DNA from: Syntrophomonas sp.
GTDB taxonomy: Bacteria; Bacillota; Syntrophomonadia; Syntrophomonadales; Syntrophomonadaceae
DNA: 64,000 nucleotides
NCBI GenBank assembly: GCA_016841875.1
Contig: JAENYG010000005.1
Coordinates: 62,001 to 126,000, forward strand
Direction of reading: 5' to 3'
The notes beneath the pieces are model-generated. The model was not told the origin of the DNA, did not search any database, and was given only the letters and a program-made list of their open reading frames with translations. Position 1 is the first letter of the stretch. Each line of letters begins with the position of its first letter. Of this stretch, positions 10,066 through 20,223 are shown piece by piece. A program made the position numbers and the translations under genes.

Positions 10066-10322
10066 CTGAAAAAGTCGGTGTAGGTTGAGGGTATGCATAG
10101 ACATACTTGCGCCCAATCTCCGCATGGACAACACCAACTGCTTGACGCTTGTCTCCAGAGGTACAGGGTAAATTCACATCCGTGTTCAGTTCCCCTCTCG
10201 CGACGTCCATATCGCTCGCCCTCTTCCGCCAATCGTCTATGCAGGATGTTGTTCACCATGCTCCGATAAACGGTCACCAGTATATTTATGCATACCCCGG
10301 AGCGATTTTACTGCTTTTTCAG
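10066..10322. mobile_element. MITE-like element with ~42-bp imperfect terminal inverted repeats, no coding capacity
   Basis: The left end (10066-10106) and right end (10280-10322) are inverted copies: both begin CTGAAAAAG and contain GGGTATGCATA..ATAC. The pairing extends weakly outward. The 170-bp interior has no gene with a ribosome site. It sits immediately downstream of the tagA stop. I see no unambiguous target duplication and no transposase in the window. Confidence 0.6.
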
Positions 10323-10504
10323 AAGGGACTAAATAAAGAAAAAAACAGCCTGTGAAGGGAATTCACTCTCAATCTAGAAAGATATCCCTATAAGTTTTAA
10401 TCAAATTAGGCAATACAGTATGCGTTTCGTTAACCCAGGTTGTTTTTGTCTAAGGATAAACAGACAATCCCGGGGTAATAAATATTAAAAGTGGGGGGAA
10501 GCGG
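10323..10504. other. Intergenic segment before the FtsA-like gene
   Basis: No gene or clear promoter is seen here. A GTGGGGGGAAGCGG stretch at its end is the likely ribosome site for the GTG start at 10505. Confidence 0.4.
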
Positions 10505-12640
10505 GTGGAGCAAAAAAAACTTTTTGCCCTCGATATTGGCACACGCAAAATAGTAGGGGTAGTCATGCAAGAAACTGACTCAGGGTATGAGATTCTTGGC
10601 AGCGCAATGCTGGAACATACTACCAGGGCTATGGTGGATGGACAGATACATGATGTGGAGGCGGTTGCCGCTACCATAAAAAACATCAAGGAAGATCTGG
10701 AAAAGCGACTACAGTTGGAATTGAAAGAAGCAGCAGTCGCTGCCGCAGGGCGCTCCCTGCAGACGGCCGGGGGAAAAGCTGAAAGGCGCCGCACTGTGTT
10801 AAATGAAGTAACCCGGACCGAGGTCTGTGCGCTGGAGATAGAGGCGGTACAGTCTGCCCAGTCGCAGTTGGCCAGAACGGAAGAAGCCGCCAAAGATAAG
10901 AATAATTATTTTTGTGTGGGCTACAGTGTAGTCAAGTATTTTCTGGAAGGCCAGGAAATTATTAATCTGGTAGGGCAGCGGGGAGAAGAAATCGCAGTAG
11001 AAATTATTGCCACCTTTCTTCCCCGGGTAGTTGTTGATAGCCTGTTTTCAGCCCTTAATAGAGCTGGCCTGGAAGTTAATAGTCTTACCCTGGAACCCAT
11101 CGCGGCCTTATCGGTTGCCATACCTCCCGAAATGCGTATGTTAAACCTAGTTCTGGTTGATATAGGAGCTGGTACTTCTGACCTGGCTGTAGTGAAAAAT
11201 GGCAATATTTTCGCATATGCCATGGTTCCCTGTGCGGGAGATGAAATCACGGAATACATTGCCTCGGAATATCTGCTGGATTTTTATACTGCCGAATCTA
11301 TGAAACGCCAGCTGGCCAGCCAGGAGGAGGTAGAAGCTGCAGACATACTGGGAAATGAAATTACCCTGGCGGCAAGTGAAGTAATTGAGAAACTAAACCC
11401 TATAGTTAAAGATATTACCGCCAGTATTGTAAAACACATACTTGAACTGAATATGAAAAAGCCTGATGCAGTGATTTGTGTAGGAGGGGGAAGCCTTACA
11501 CCCGGCCTAACCGAGGAATTAGCCGAAAAGTTAGCTATACCTTCGAGAAGGGTGGGCTTAAGAACTCCAGCCCAGTTTGACAAAATTGAAGTAATGGACG
11601 CCTATCTATTAGGCCCACAGGGAGTAACCCCGTTGGGTATAGCTTTTCATGCTTTATCCAACCCTCCGGCACCTTTTGTCAAGGTGAGCGTAAACGAAAG
11701 GGAGCTGGCCTTGTGGAATGTGGGAGATTTTACGGTATCCAGTGCCTTGTTAAGTTCAGGGATGAATTTAGGCAATATTTATGGAAAACCAGGTCTGGGC
11801 AAAACAGTTGAAATAAACGGTGTGGTAAAAACCATCAAAGGTGAAGTGGGCAAGCCGCCTATTATTAAGGTCAATGGGCAGGATGCCTCACTGGACAGTT
11901 TGATTGGTGATGGAGATAGTATTGAATTTCACCGAGGACAGAGCGGTAAGGACGCCCGGCTGTTGGTTTCCGATTTGGTCAAGGACATTCATGGTCAGGT
12001 CAGCGTAAATGGGCAGCAGGTCGGGGTTCAAACTCAGGTACTGGTGAATGGTAAACTGGTTGCTCGGGATGATGAGATACCTGACCGAGCAGTAGTACAA
12101 TTTAAACCAGCTAACAGTTTAGAAAGTATTTTACAACAGTGTGGATTGCCGGAACATTTACTGGTAGAGAGCATTTATTACTGTTATATAAATGGTGAAA
12201 AGAGAGTATTAAAATGGAAGCCGATAGCTGCCAAAGTCAATGACCAAGAAGCAGATATGAATCAAATAGTTCCATTTGGGTCAGAAACAATCTATGCTTT
12301 GCGGCCGACCACTCCATTGATCAAAGATTTCGTGAATGAATCGGGCGTACGTGATATCAAAGTGCATGTGAATGGGGAAATAGTAACTATTCAAAAAGAA
12401 AGCGCATCAATTATAATGGATGGACAGCCGGTTAAAATGGAAGATAAAATAAAGCAGGGCGCCAGGATAACCATCGATAAAAGTGAAAGCAACGCCATAT
12501 TAAGCGACATTTTTAGGGTGGTAGACATCAAACCTTCTGCTCAACGGCGCTTGATCATGAAAGTAGATGGTCAAGACGCGGGTTATACTACCCCCATCAT
12601 TGAAAACAGCAATATTGAAATTACCTGGTCGGAGCATTAA
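10505..12640 (+). CDS. FtsA-like actin-fold ATPase with long C-terminal extension
   Basis: 711 residues, about 300 longer than classical FtsA. The first ~370 residues form an FtsA/PilM actin fold: phosphate-1 KLFALDIGTRKIVGVV, phosphate-2 VLVDIGAGTSDLAVVKNG near residue 216, and adenosine motif VICVGGGSLTPGL near residue 325. The remaining ~340 residues contain repeated short segments centred on VNGQ/VNGK/VDGQ, which suggests tandem small beta-domains. Relatives in Clostridia are often annotated as cell-division protein FtsA; a link to division or to an envelope machine is inference. GTG start. Confidence 0.75.
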   Translation: MEQKKLFALDIGTRKIVGVVMQETDSGYEILGSAMLEHTTRAMVDGQIHDVEAVAATIKNIKEDLEKRLQLELKEAAVAAAGRSLQTAGGKAERRRTVLNEVTRTEVCALEIEAVQSAQSQLARTEEAAKDKNNYFCVGYSVVKYFLEGQEIINLVGQRGEEIAVEIIATFLPRVVVDSLFSALNRAGLEVNSLTLEPIAALSVAIPPEMRMLNLVLVDIGAGTSDLAVVKNGNIFAYAMVPCAGDEITEYIASEYLLDFYTAESMKRQLASQEEVEAADILGNEITLAASEVIEKLNPIVKDITASIVKHILELNMKKPDAVICVGGGSLTPGLTEELAEKLAIPSRRVGLRTPAQFDKIEVMDAYLLGPQGVTPLGIAFHALSNPPAPFVKVSVNERELALWNVGDFTVSSALLSSGMNLGNIYGKPGLGKTVEINGVVKTIKGEVGKPPIIKVNGQDASLDSLIGDGDSIEFHRGQSGKDARLLVSDLVKDIHGQVSVNGQQVGVQTQVLVNGKLVARDDEIPDRAVVQFKPANSLESILQQCGLPEHLLVESIYYCYINGEKRVLKWKPIAAKVNDQEADMNQIVPFGSETIYALRPTTPLIKDFVNESGVRDIKVHVNGEIVTIQKESASIIMDGQPVKMEDKIKQGARITIDKSESNAILSDIFRVVDIKPSAQRRLIMKVDGQDAGYTTPIIENSNIEITWSEH

Positions 12641-12779
12641 AGAGGGAACAAAAAGAACGTCCCCCTGTTTCTTGCCGGGAAATGTAGTTAATAACTTTGA
12701 CTTCTAACTTTGCAGGTATAAGTAGATTAGAAATTATTAATCCTGTTAAGTAGGGGTTTATTTTTTTGGAAATAAATAT

Positions 12780-12785
12780 TATAAT
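12780..12785 (+). promoter_or_regulatory. -10 box of the ctsR-mcsA-mcsB-clpC operon
   Basis: Perfect TATAAT immediately upstream of the CtsR operator. The -35 region (around 12757) is a poor TTTATT. Confidence 0.6.
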
Positions 12786-12795
12786 TAACGAAGAA

Positions 12796-12812
12796 AGTCA
12801 AATAAAGTCAAA
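12796..12812 (+). promoter_or_regulatory. CtsR operator upstream of ctsR
   Basis: AGTCAAATAAAGTCAAA matches the known CtsR heptad direct repeat (RGTCAAA-NAN-RGTCAAA) at every position. It lies between a TATAAT (12780-12785) and the ctsR ribosome site, so bound CtsR would block its own operon. Confidence 0.93.
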
Positions 12813-12824
12813 TAGGAGATGGCT

Positions 12825-13259
12825 ATGAAAAGAAGCCTGGCGGATAGGATAGAGCAGTATATAAAAGTATTGATTGATAGAAGTGAAGAAAAACAAATAG
12901 AGATACAGAGAGCAGAATTAGCTGAAACTTTTTGTTGTGTACCTTCCCAGGTAACCTATGTTATTTCTACCAGGTTCCAGGAGAAATATGGTTATCTTAC
13001 TGAAAGCAGGAGAGGCGGCAAAGGTTTTGTGCGCATAACTCGTTTTACCATCAGCAGCGATATATACACCATAATGGATGGAGATAAACTATTTGATTTC
13101 GTTAATGAGTTGATGGGAAAAAAGATGCTGGATAGTGAATCCGGTAACATGCTCAAACACATTGTGTTATCTGCATCCAGTGATCTGGACGATGAACAGA
13201 GAAAACACCTGTATAATTCGGTAGCTCGAGCTCTCTCGGAATACCTGAATTTGAATTAG
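12825..13259 (+). CDS. ctsR: Heat-shock repressor CtsR
   Basis: Repressor of the class III heat-shock genes; released when arginine-phosphorylated or inactivated by McsB. The 144-residue form starts at the second ATG (12825), six bases after AGGAG; the first ATG (12819) would be too close to that site. The winged HTH (RAELAETFCCVPSQVTYVISTRF) and the glycine-rich wing ESRRGGKGFVRI are clear. An operator matching its consensus lies just upstream, so it is autoregulated. It heads the operon with mcsA, mcsB and clpC. Confidence 0.96.
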   Translation: MKRSLADRIEQYIKVLIDRSEEKQIEIQRAELAETFCCVPSQVTYVISTRFQEKYGYLTESRRGGKGFVRITRFTISSDIYTIMDGDKLFDFVNELMGKKMLDSESGNMLKHIVLSASSDLDDEQRKHLYNSVARALSEYLNLN

Positions 13260-13282
13260 TGATAAATGAGGAGGATATTTCA

Positions 13283-13807
13283 ATGTTTTGTGATGACTGT
13301 AAGCAGAAGCCAGCTACGGTACATTTAACCCAGATGGTAAATGGCAAAAAAATAGATATGCATTTATGTACCGAATGTGCAGCCCAGAAAGGTTTTCTAT
13401 TATTTGACCATGATAAGAAGTTTTCTATACCAAATTTTCTGGGTAGTTTTTTGGGTAGTGATTTTAACCTGCAGGATGTACACTCAATGGCTAGTGCCAA
13501 CAGTTGTACCAATTGTGGGATGAGCTTTGCAGACATTCGCCAGACAGGTAAACTGGGGTGTTCGGAATGCTATAAAGCTTTTGATACCGAATTGGAACCA
13601 ACCCTTAGGCGTATCCATGGCAACAGCAATCATGTAGGCAAAATACCGGTTCGGGGAGGCGAAAAGGTTTTCTTGAAAAAGGAAATGGGAGAATTGAAAT
13701 CGAAACTTCAGCAGGCGATAAAGGAAGAAAACTATGAACAAGCAGCTGAAATCAGAGATAAAATCAAGGGATTGGAAAAAGTTATTAATGAGGAGGGCAG
13801 CAGGTGA
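13283..13807 (+). CDS. mcsA: McsA, activator of arginine kinase McsB
   Basis: Zinc-binding partner of McsB in protein-arginine phosphorylation and CtsR control. The 174-residue protein has two zinc-finger pairs (CDDCKQKPA with CTECAAQ; CTNCGMSF with CSECYKAF) and a C-terminal UVR motif (LKSKLQQAIKEENYEQAAEIRDKIKGLE). The ATG at 13283 follows GAGGAGG; an upstream in-frame GTG has no site. It overlaps the mcsB start by four bases (GTGA), so translation is coupled. Confidence 0.95.
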   Translation: MFCDDCKQKPATVHLTQMVNGKKIDMHLCTECAAQKGFLLFDHDKKFSIPNFLGSFLGSDFNLQDVHSMASANSCTNCGMSFADIRQTGKLGCSECYKAFDTELEPTLRRIHGNSNHVGKIPVRGGEKVFLKKEMGELKSKLQQAIKEENYEQAAEIRDKIKGLEKVINEEGSR

Positions 13808-14877
13808 GTGATAGTGATTTATTAAATGGTAACTTCGTTGCCTGGATGGATTCCAGAGCAGGTTCAGAATCAGATATTGTGATCAGCAGCCGCATTCGTC
13901 TGGCTAGAAATCTTCAGTATATTACTTTTCCATATTTCATGAATGCCGAAAGCGGCAATAAATCAATGCAGGAGATAAGCGATGCCTGGAAAAACAGCGA
14001 AAGTGAACTGCTGTCGCAGATGGATTTGATTACTTTTGACCAGATATCTTCCCTGGACCGACAGATATTAGTTGAGAAACACTTGATAAGTCCTGAACAC
14101 GGGCTATCAGAAGAGTCTTATAGAGGTTTGCTGGTAAGTAAGGATGGATCAATCGCTATAATGATCAATGAAGAAGACCACCTGCGGATACAATGTTTAT
14201 TACCTGGTCTACAGATGGAAAAATGCTATAAACTAGCTCAGGAAATAGATGATGAATTAGAGCAGTGCCTAAATTATGCATTTGATGAACAGCGAGGTTA
14301 TCTAACCTCCTGTCCTACTAATGTAGGAACTGGGATGCGTGCATCGGTCATGCTTCATTTGCCAGGTATAGCTATCAGTGGACAGAGAACCAGGATTTTT
14401 CAAAATATAAATCAGTTGGGTATGACGGTGCGTGGTCTATATGGTGAAGGAACTGAAATAGTAGGAAACTATGTGCAACTATCAAATCAAATTACTCTCG
14501 GCCAGACAGAAAATGAAATTATAACCAACCTGGGGATCATCAGCAGACAGATTGTGGAGCAAGAGAAAATGCTGCGAAAAAGCCTGCAGGAGGAAATGAA
14601 ATATCAGCTGGAAGACCGGGTAGGGCGCGCCTATGGAATATTGACCAATGCCAGGGTAATGAACTCAAATGAAGCATTAGCACTTCTTTCTGATGTTCGT
14701 CTGGGAGTTGATCTGGGCATCATTGAGGGAATTAGTCCCTTTGTTATAAATCAACTGGTAGTGGCAATAAAACCGGCTCATTTGCAAAAAAGAACCGGCG
14801 GGGAAATGGAGGCTTTTATCCGGGATGTTAAACGTGCCGAAGTTATAAAGGAGATCTTGCTCAAAAGCAGCAAGTAA
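13804..14877 (+). CDS. mcsB: Protein arginine kinase McsB
   Basis: Phosphorylates arginines on misfolded proteins and on CtsR, tagging them for ClpCP. The 357-residue protein has the phosphagen-kinase-like core with [10 protein letters not shown] near residue 28, the [24 protein letters not shown] loop containing the catalytic cysteine near residue 165, and the terminal [13 protein letters not shown] region. GTG start overlapping the mcsA stop. Confidence 0.96.
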   Translation: MSDSDLLNGNFVAWMDSRAGSESDIVISSRIRLARNLQYITFPYFMNAESGNKSMQEISDAWKNSESELLSQMDLITFDQISSLDRQILVEKHLISPEHGLSEESYRGLLVSKDGSIAIMINEEDHLRIQCLLPGLQMEKCYKLAQEIDDELEQCLNYAFDEQRGYLTSCPTNVGTGMRASVMLHLPGIAISGQRTRIFQNINQLGMTVRGLYGEGTEIVGNYVQLSNQITLGQTENEIITNLGIISRQIVEQEKMLRKSLQEEMKYQLEDRVGRAYGILTNARVMNSNEALALLSDVRLGVDLGIIEGISPFVINQLVVAIKPAHLQKRTGGEMEAFIRDVKRAEVIKEILLKSSK

Positions 14878-14918
14878 AGAACTCTCGGATCATGGCATCA
14901 AAAGAAAGGAGGATCATT

Positions 14919-17402
14919 ATGTTTAGAAGGTTTACCCAAAGAGCCAGAAATGCGGTTATCCATGCCCAGGAGGAAGCTCGTCAGCTTAATCATTCTGCTA
15001 TTGGAACCGAGCATATATTATTAGGGGTTTTGCGAGAAGGAGAAGGTGTAGGAGCTAAAGCACTAATGAGCATGGGCACTGATTTAGAAAAAGTGAGGAT
15101 AGAAGTAACCAAGCTGATAGGAGAAAAAAATGATAGTAATCAACCGGCGGCAGGTGATTTGCCAATTACTCCGGGAGCCAAAAAGGTTTTCAATTTATCG
15201 TTTGAAGAGGCCCGGCTGCAGGGAGTAAATTATGTAGGGACTGAACATCTGCTCCTGGCTATATTACATGAAGAAGATGGTGTAGCTGGGCAGGTATTGT
15301 TGTCTATGGGGGTAAAATTAGATGATCTAAGGGAACAAGTACTTATTCTATTGGGAGGAGACACCCCCATGGCCTATGATAACAGCAACATGGGGGATAA
15401 CCAGCAGGATAACCAGGGTCCATCTGCCCAGACCAAAAGAAAGCAGCGCAGTAAGACTCCGACTCTGGATTCCTTCAGTCGTGATTTAACCAAGGATGCC
15501 GGAGAAGGCAGATTGGATCCGGTAATCGGACGGATTGCTGAGATAGAAAGAGTTATTCAGATATTGTCCCGTAGAACCAAAAACAACCCAGTGTTAATTG
15601 GTGACCCGGGCGTGGGCAAAACAGCAATAGTAGAAGGACTAGCCCAGAGAATCAATGAGAATCAGGTTCCCGAGATATTAGCCAACAAACGAGTAGTGAC
15701 GCTTGATTTATCTTCCATGATTGCAGGTACCAAGTACCGGGGTGAGTTTGAAGACCGACTTACCAAAATAGTTAATGAAATCAAGACCGCCGGAGATGTA
15801 ATAATATTTATTGATGAATTGCATACTATTGTTGGAGCAGGTGCTGCAGAAGGAGCAATCGATGCAGCTAACATTCTGAAACCATCCCTGGCCAGAGGAG
15901 AGTTTCAATGTGTAGGGGCCACCACCCTGGATGAATACCGGAAACACATTGAGAAAGATGCGGCACTGGAAAGGCGCTTCCAGCCCATTACGGTTGATGA
16001 ACCAACTATCGAGGAGAGCATAGAAATTTTGAAGGGTCTGCGGGATCGGTATGAGGCTCATCACGGGGTCAAGATAAGCGATGAAGCAATAGAAGCGGCA
16101 GCCAAGCTTTCTGCTCGCTATATCAGTGATCGGTTTTTGCCCGATAAAGCCATTGACCTCATTGATGAAGCTTCTTCCCGGGTCCGGTTGGCCAACTATA
16201 TCCTGCCGGAGGAGTTGAAACAAAAAGAGCTGCGCTTACAGGAATTGATAAAAGAAAAAGAGGAAGCCATAAACGGTCAGGAATACGAGAAAGCAGCTAA
16301 ATTGAGGGATGAAGAGCAGAAACTCAAAAATGAAGTGGACAGCGAACGCAAGGAATGGCTGAATCAGAGGAGTGTACAATTTGGTTCAGTAGGAGAAGAG
16401 GAGATAGCCGATATAGTAGCCAGCTGGACTGGTATACCGGTAAGCAAGCTGGCTGCTGAGGAAAGCGAAAGACTGGTTAATCTGGAAGAGGTACTGCATA
16501 AAAGACTGGTTGGTCAAAATGAGGCCGTAAAAGCTGTAGCCCGGGCAGTAAGAAGAGCTCGAGCTGGTTTGAAAAACCCCAAAAGACCGATAGGTTCATT
16601 TGTTTTCCTGGGACCGACGGGAGTAGGAAAGACAGAACTGGCTCGGGCACTGGCTGAGGCCATGTTTGGCAGTGAAGATGCCATTATCCGGTTGGATATG
16701 TCGGAATATATGGAAAAACATGCCGTTTCCAGGATGATAGGTTCTCCTCCGGGCTACGTGGGCTATGATGAAGGCGGGCAGCTTACCGAGAGGGTTAGAA
16801 GAAAGCCTTATTCAGTAATACTGCTGGATGAAATAGAGAAGGCCCATCCGGATGTCTTTAATATATTACTCCAGGTACTGGAAGATGGGCGCTTGACCGA
16901 TGGTCAAGGGAGAACGGTAGATTTTAGAAATACGGTAGTGATTATGACCTCCAATGTAGGTGCTGAATCTATCAAGCAGAGTAAACAAGTAGGTTTTAAC
17001 CGGGCCATAGACGAAGCAGAAAATTATAACCAGATGAAGAACCGGGTGATGGAGCAATTAAAACATACCTTCCGGCCAGAATTTATTAACCGGGTGGATG
17101 AGATGATAGTCTTTCAAAACTTGTCTGATGAGGATCTGGTTAAAATAATTGATTTGTTGTTAAAAGACCTGGAACAGAGAGTTAAAGATAATGGATACGA
17201 AATGGAGATCCGGGATGGAGCGAGGAAGCTGATCATGAAAGAGGGGTATGATCCCAGTTATGGTGCGCGCCCACTCAAGAGAGCTCTGCAGAAACTGGTC
17301 GAAGACACTATTTCGGAAGAGATTTTAAGAAAAAATGTGCTTCCTGGTGATAAAATACTGGTAGATGCAGTGGATGATAAAATGATTGTTACTAAAGGAT
17401 AG
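14919..17402 (+). CDS. clpC: ATP-dependent Clp protease ATPase subunit ClpC
   Basis: Hexameric AAA+ unfoldase feeding ClpP. The 827-residue form starts at 14919, after GAAAGGAGG; an upstream in-frame ATG at 14892 lacks a site. Two N-terminal Clp repeats ([17 protein letters not shown] onward) precede AAA module 1 with GDPGVGKT, a UVR linker ([20 protein letters not shown]), and AAA module 2 with GPTGVGKT. It is the last gene of the CtsR operon, followed by strong hairpins. Confidence 0.97.
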   Translation: MFRRFTQRARNAVIHAQEEARQLNHSAIGTEHILLGVLREGEGVGAKALMSMGTDLEKVRIEVTKLIGEKNDSNQPAAGDLPITPGAKKVFNLSFEEARLQGVNYVGTEHLLLAILHEEDGVAGQVLLSMGVKLDDLREQVLILLGGDTPMAYDNSNMGDNQQDNQGPSAQTKRKQRSKTPTLDSFSRDLTKDAGEGRLDPVIGRIAEIERVIQILSRRTKNNPVLIGDPGVGKTAIVEGLAQRINENQVPEILANKRVVTLDLSSMIAGTKYRGEFEDRLTKIVNEIKTAGDVIIFIDELHTIVGAGAAEGAIDAANILKPSLARGEFQCVGATTLDEYRKHIEKDAALERRFQPITVDEPTIEESIEILKGLRDRYEAHHGVKISDEAIEAAAKLSARYISDRFLPDKAIDLIDEASSRVRLANYILPEELKQKELRLQELIKEKEEAINGQEYEKAAKLRDEEQKLKNEVDSERKEWLNQRSVQFGSVGEEEIADIVASWTGIPVSKLAAEESERLVNLEEVLHKRLVGQNEAVKAVARAVRRARAGLKNPKRPIGSFVFLGPTGVGKTELARALAEAMFGSEDAIIRLDMSEYMEKHAVSRMIGSPPGYVGYDEGGQLTERVRRKPYSVILLDEIEKAHPDVFNILLQVLEDGRLTDGQGRTVDFRNTVVIMTSNVGAESIKQSKQVGFNRAIDEAENYNQMKNRVMEQLKHTFRPEFINRVDEMIVFQNLSDEDLVKIIDLLLKDLEQRVKDNGYEMEIRDGARKLIMKEGYDPSYGARPLKRALQKLVEDTISEEILRKNVLPGDKILVDAVDDKMIVTKG

Positions 17403-17420
17403 AGAAGTGATTTTAGTAGA

Positions 17421-17492
17421 AGGGACCGCAAAATTTGTGGTCCCTTCAGACCGATGACAAAAGTCCCCGGAAAGGGCTTCTATCATCGGTCT
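17421..17492 (+). terminator. Tandem hairpins after clpC
   Basis: Hairpin 1 pairs AGGGACC with GGTCCCT (17421-17445). Hairpin 2 pairs AGACCGATGA (17448-17457) with TCATCGGTCT (17483-17492) around an inner AGTCCCC/AGGGCTT stem. The CCGATGACAAAAG of hairpin 2 recurs near 8941. The T-run is weak (AATAATTTAT). Confidence 0.65.
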
Positions 17493-17605
17493 AATAATTT
17501 ATACTATATATAACGATAAGTATATATGATACAAAAATACAAAAATTTAGAGGAATTTATTCTATTGGGTCATAATTTCTACAATTTTGTTATGGGTCTT
17601 TAGGG

Positions 17606-17611
17606 TATAAT
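17606..17611 (+). promoter_or_regulatory. Possible -10 box for radA-disA
   Basis: GGGTATAATG 21-26 bases before the radA ATG, after two terminator-like hairpins. No clear -35 is seen. Confidence 0.4.
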
Positions 17612-17631
17612 GTTCTAATAAGGAGAGCATT

Positions 17632-18978
17632 ATGGGGAAAATTATTTGTAAATTCATCTGCAGTGAATGTGCTTATGAAAGTATAAAATGGTTGGGTAAG
17701 TGTCCGGGCTGTGGATCATGGAATACTCTGGTAGAGGAAAGGGTTGAAAAAAAATCTCCCAGCATTAACAAAAAACACCTGGAGGCCGTTTCTCTAACAT
17801 CGATTTCCAGTCATGACATAAAGAGGTTCAGCAGTGGAATTGGAGAACTTGACCGAGTACTCGGGGGCGGTATAGTGCCTGGCTCGATAGTACTCCTGGG
17901 TGGAGATCCGGGTATAGGTAAGTCTACCTTGTTATTACAGGTAGCCAACCACATTGCAGCATCTGGGGAAAAGGTGATCTATTTATCGGGGGAAGAATCC
18001 TTAAAACAAATTAGATTACGTTCACTGCGGTTAAAAATAAACAACGAAAACATTTACTTATTAAATGAGCAGGAAATAGATCTCTTAGAGCAATATATCA
18101 GAGATATCAATCCGGGACTTATCATTGTTGATTCTATACAAACGGTTTACTCTCGGGATATATCCTCCATTCCTGGCAGTGTTGCACAATTGAGAGAATG
18201 CACCGCCAGAATAACTGAAATAGCTAAGAAAATGGAAAAGGCTTTCTTTTTGATTGGCCATGTAACCAAAGAAGGTGCGATAGCTGGACCTAAGGTCCTG
18301 GAACATATGGTGGATGTAGTTATTTATTTTGAAGGGGAAAATAACTACTGCTTTCGCCTGTTAAGGGGAATAAAAAACCGTTTTGGTTCGACCAATGAAA
18401 TAGGACTGATGGAGATGAGAAGTGAGGGATTGCTTGAGGTTCTGGATCCTTCTGATATATTACTGGGCTCCGGTGAAAATTCTATAGGTACGGCTATAAC
18501 CGTCAGTTTTGAAGGAAGCAGGCCGCTGCTTATTGAAGTTCAATCGCTGGTATCTTCTTCCGGACCGGGATATCCACGTCGGATGGCCTCGGGTATTGAT
18601 CAAAACCGTTTATCCTTAATAATTGCGGTATTAGAGAAGCTGCGTGGATATAAGTTATCAGCTTATGATGTATATCTTAGAATAACCGGCGGGCTTTTTA
18701 TTAAAGACCCGGCAGCTGATTTGGGAATTGCTGCGGCCATTATTTCTAGTTTTAAAGAATGTAAGCTTCCCGCTGACACTATATTTGTAGGGGAATTAGG
18801 ATTATCTGGCCAGGTAAGATCAGTTTCCTTTATCGAGGCTCGGCTAAAAGAAGCTTTAAAACTAGGGTACAAACGAGCAGCTGTTCCTGCTGGAGTGAAC
18901 TGCCAGCAAAATTCAGAGTTGAGTGTTTATCCATTGCTTACATTAGATGATTTGATAGATTTTATCAATAAGGAGTGA
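17632..18978 (+). CDS. radA: DNA repair protein RadA
   Basis: RecA-like ATPase that helps branch migration in recombination. The 448-residue protein has an N-terminal C4 zinc finger (CSECAYESIKWLGKCPGCGSW), Walker A GGDPGIGKST near residue 87, the RadA-specific KNRFGSTNEIG motif near residue 245, and a C-terminal Lon-like domain (DPAADLGIAAAIISS). The stop lies beside the disA start. Confidence 0.96.
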   Translation: MGKIICKFICSECAYESIKWLGKCPGCGSWNTLVEERVEKKSPSINKKHLEAVSLTSISSHDIKRFSSGIGELDRVLGGGIVPGSIVLLGGDPGIGKSTLLLQVANHIAASGEKVIYLSGEESLKQIRLRSLRLKINNENIYLLNEQEIDLLEQYIRDINPGLIIVDSIQTVYSRDISSIPGSVAQLRECTARITEIAKKMEKAFFLIGHVTKEGAIAGPKVLEHMVDVVIYFEGENNYCFRLLRGIKNRFGSTNEIGLMEMRSEGLLEVLDPSDILLGSGENSIGTAITVSFEGSRPLLIEVQSLVSSSGPGYPRRMASGIDQNRLSLIIAVLEKLRGYKLSAYDVYLRITGGLFIKDPAADLGIAAAIISSFKECKLPADTIFVGELGLSGQVRSVSFIEARLKEALKLGYKRAAVPAGVNCQQNSELSVYPLLTLDDLIDFINKE

Positions 18979-18983
18979 TCGGG

Positions 18984-20054
18984 GTGGAAGAAATCTATAA
19001 AGGCGAGTTCCGTAAATATCTTAAAATGCTGGCACCAGGGAGTATTTTTAGAATAGGGGTAGAAAATATTCTCCAGGCCAATACCGGTGGGCTGGTGGTA
19101 GTGGGGGATTCGCCGCAATTAATGGACCTGGTTAGCGGTGGATTTAATATTGATTGTGAATATTCTCCGGCCAGATTATATGAACTTGCCAAAATGGATG
19201 GCGCCATAATTATGAACGCTGATGCCTCCCGCATACTAATTGCGAATGCACAGTTGGACCCGGATTCTCAATTACCATCTAACGAAACAGGAATCAGACA
19301 TCGTACTGCTCAAAGAGTTGCATTGCAGACCGGCGAACTGGTGGTAGCCATATCCCAACGCAGGAAAGTTGTTACATTATATCAGAGCAACATTACTTTT
19401 CGCTTAAGAGACATAGAACCTATTTTGATTAAAGCCAACCAGGCCCTTCAGACTCTGGAAAAATATCGTAACGTACTATTCAAGGAATTGCAGCGGCTGG
19501 GTGGTTTGGAATTTGAGGATATGGTCACGGTATCTGAAGTGTGTGAAGTTATAAAACGGGCGGTCAGAGTCTTAAACATAGCCAAGGAAATAGAAAATTA
19601 TATCGCAGAACTGGGAACAGAAGGCCGGCTGGTAAAAATGCAGCTGGATGAAATGACTGCCAATGTAGAAGAGGACGCGCTCTATATAATACAGGATTAT
19701 TCTAATAACCCCGATAAATCACCCCGAGAAATAATGGATAATTTGTTAAGAGCTTTTGAGGAAGATATATCAGATTCCGTTTTTATCTCCAGGAATCTTT
19801 CCCTGGGTACGGCCAGCAGCCATATGGAACAATCTATTTCCCCCCGGGGCTACCGGATGCTGCAGAAGCTGCCCCGGCTGCCAGTATCAGTTATTGATAA
19901 TCTTATGGGACGATTTGCACTTCTAAGTGATGTGCTTAAAGCCAGCATAGCAGAATTAGATGAAGTTGAAGGTATAGGTGAAGTAAGAGCCAAGTATATC
20001 AAAAACGGCTTAAAGCGCATGCAGGAACAGCTGTTACTTGAATACATGATGTAG
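18984..20054 (+). CDS. disA: DNA integrity scanning protein, diadenylate cyclase DisA
   Basis: Makes c-di-AMP from two ATP and scans DNA before sporulation. The catalytic motifs DGAIIM and GIRHRTAQRV are present in the N-terminal cyclase domain, followed by a helical linker and a C-terminal helix-hairpin-helix (DEVEGIGEVRAKYIKNGL). GTG at 18984 is favoured because AGGAG (18971-18975) is eight bases away; an upstream GTG at 18975 would overlap that site. Cotranscribed with radA. Confidence 0.95.
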   Translation: MEEIYKGEFRKYLKMLAPGSIFRIGVENILQANTGGLVVVGDSPQLMDLVSGGFNIDCEYSPARLYELAKMDGAIIMNADASRILIANAQLDPDSQLPSNETGIRHRTAQRVALQTGELVVAISQRRKVVTLYQSNITFRLRDIEPILIKANQALQTLEKYRNVLFKELQRLGGLEFEDMVTVSEVCEVIKRAVRVLNIAKEIENYIAELGTEGRLVKMQLDEMTANVEEDALYIIQDYSNNPDKSPREIMDNLLRAFEEDISDSVFISRNLSLGTASSHMEQSISPRGYRMLQKLPRLPVSVIDNLMGRFALLSDVLKASIAELDEVEGIGEVRAKYIKNGLKRMQEQLLLEYMM

Positions 20055-20062
20055 CCAGTAGT

Positions 20063-20212
20063 GGGGCGGGCACTAAATTACTAACTTACAGGATATCAAT
20101 AAATAGATTCCTAATAAAGAGCAGGGGAGAATCAATTCTCCCCTGCAGTTATATTCATTCTCAATTACAGTTCTAGCTTACTTATAGTAAGAGTAAGTTA
20201 GTGACTGACCCC
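20063..20212 (+). terminator. Nested inverted repeats after disA, including a strong hairpin
   Basis: Inner hairpin GCAGGGGAGA / TCTCCCCTGC at 20121-20146. Around it, ACTAACTTAC (20080-20089) pairs with GTAAGTTAGT (20193-20202), and GGGGC with ACCCC outside that. It separates the convergent disA and the minus-strand gene at 20224. It may be a bidirectional terminator or a small repeat element. Confidence 0.55.
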
Positions 20213-20223
20213 GTTAGATAGGG

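Noticed and set aside
10053-10277. Minus-strand frames within the 10.1-10.3 kb element, considered as remnants of an intron or transposase protein
   Set aside because: No reverse-transcriptase or transposase motif is present and the frames are created by the inverted-repeat element.
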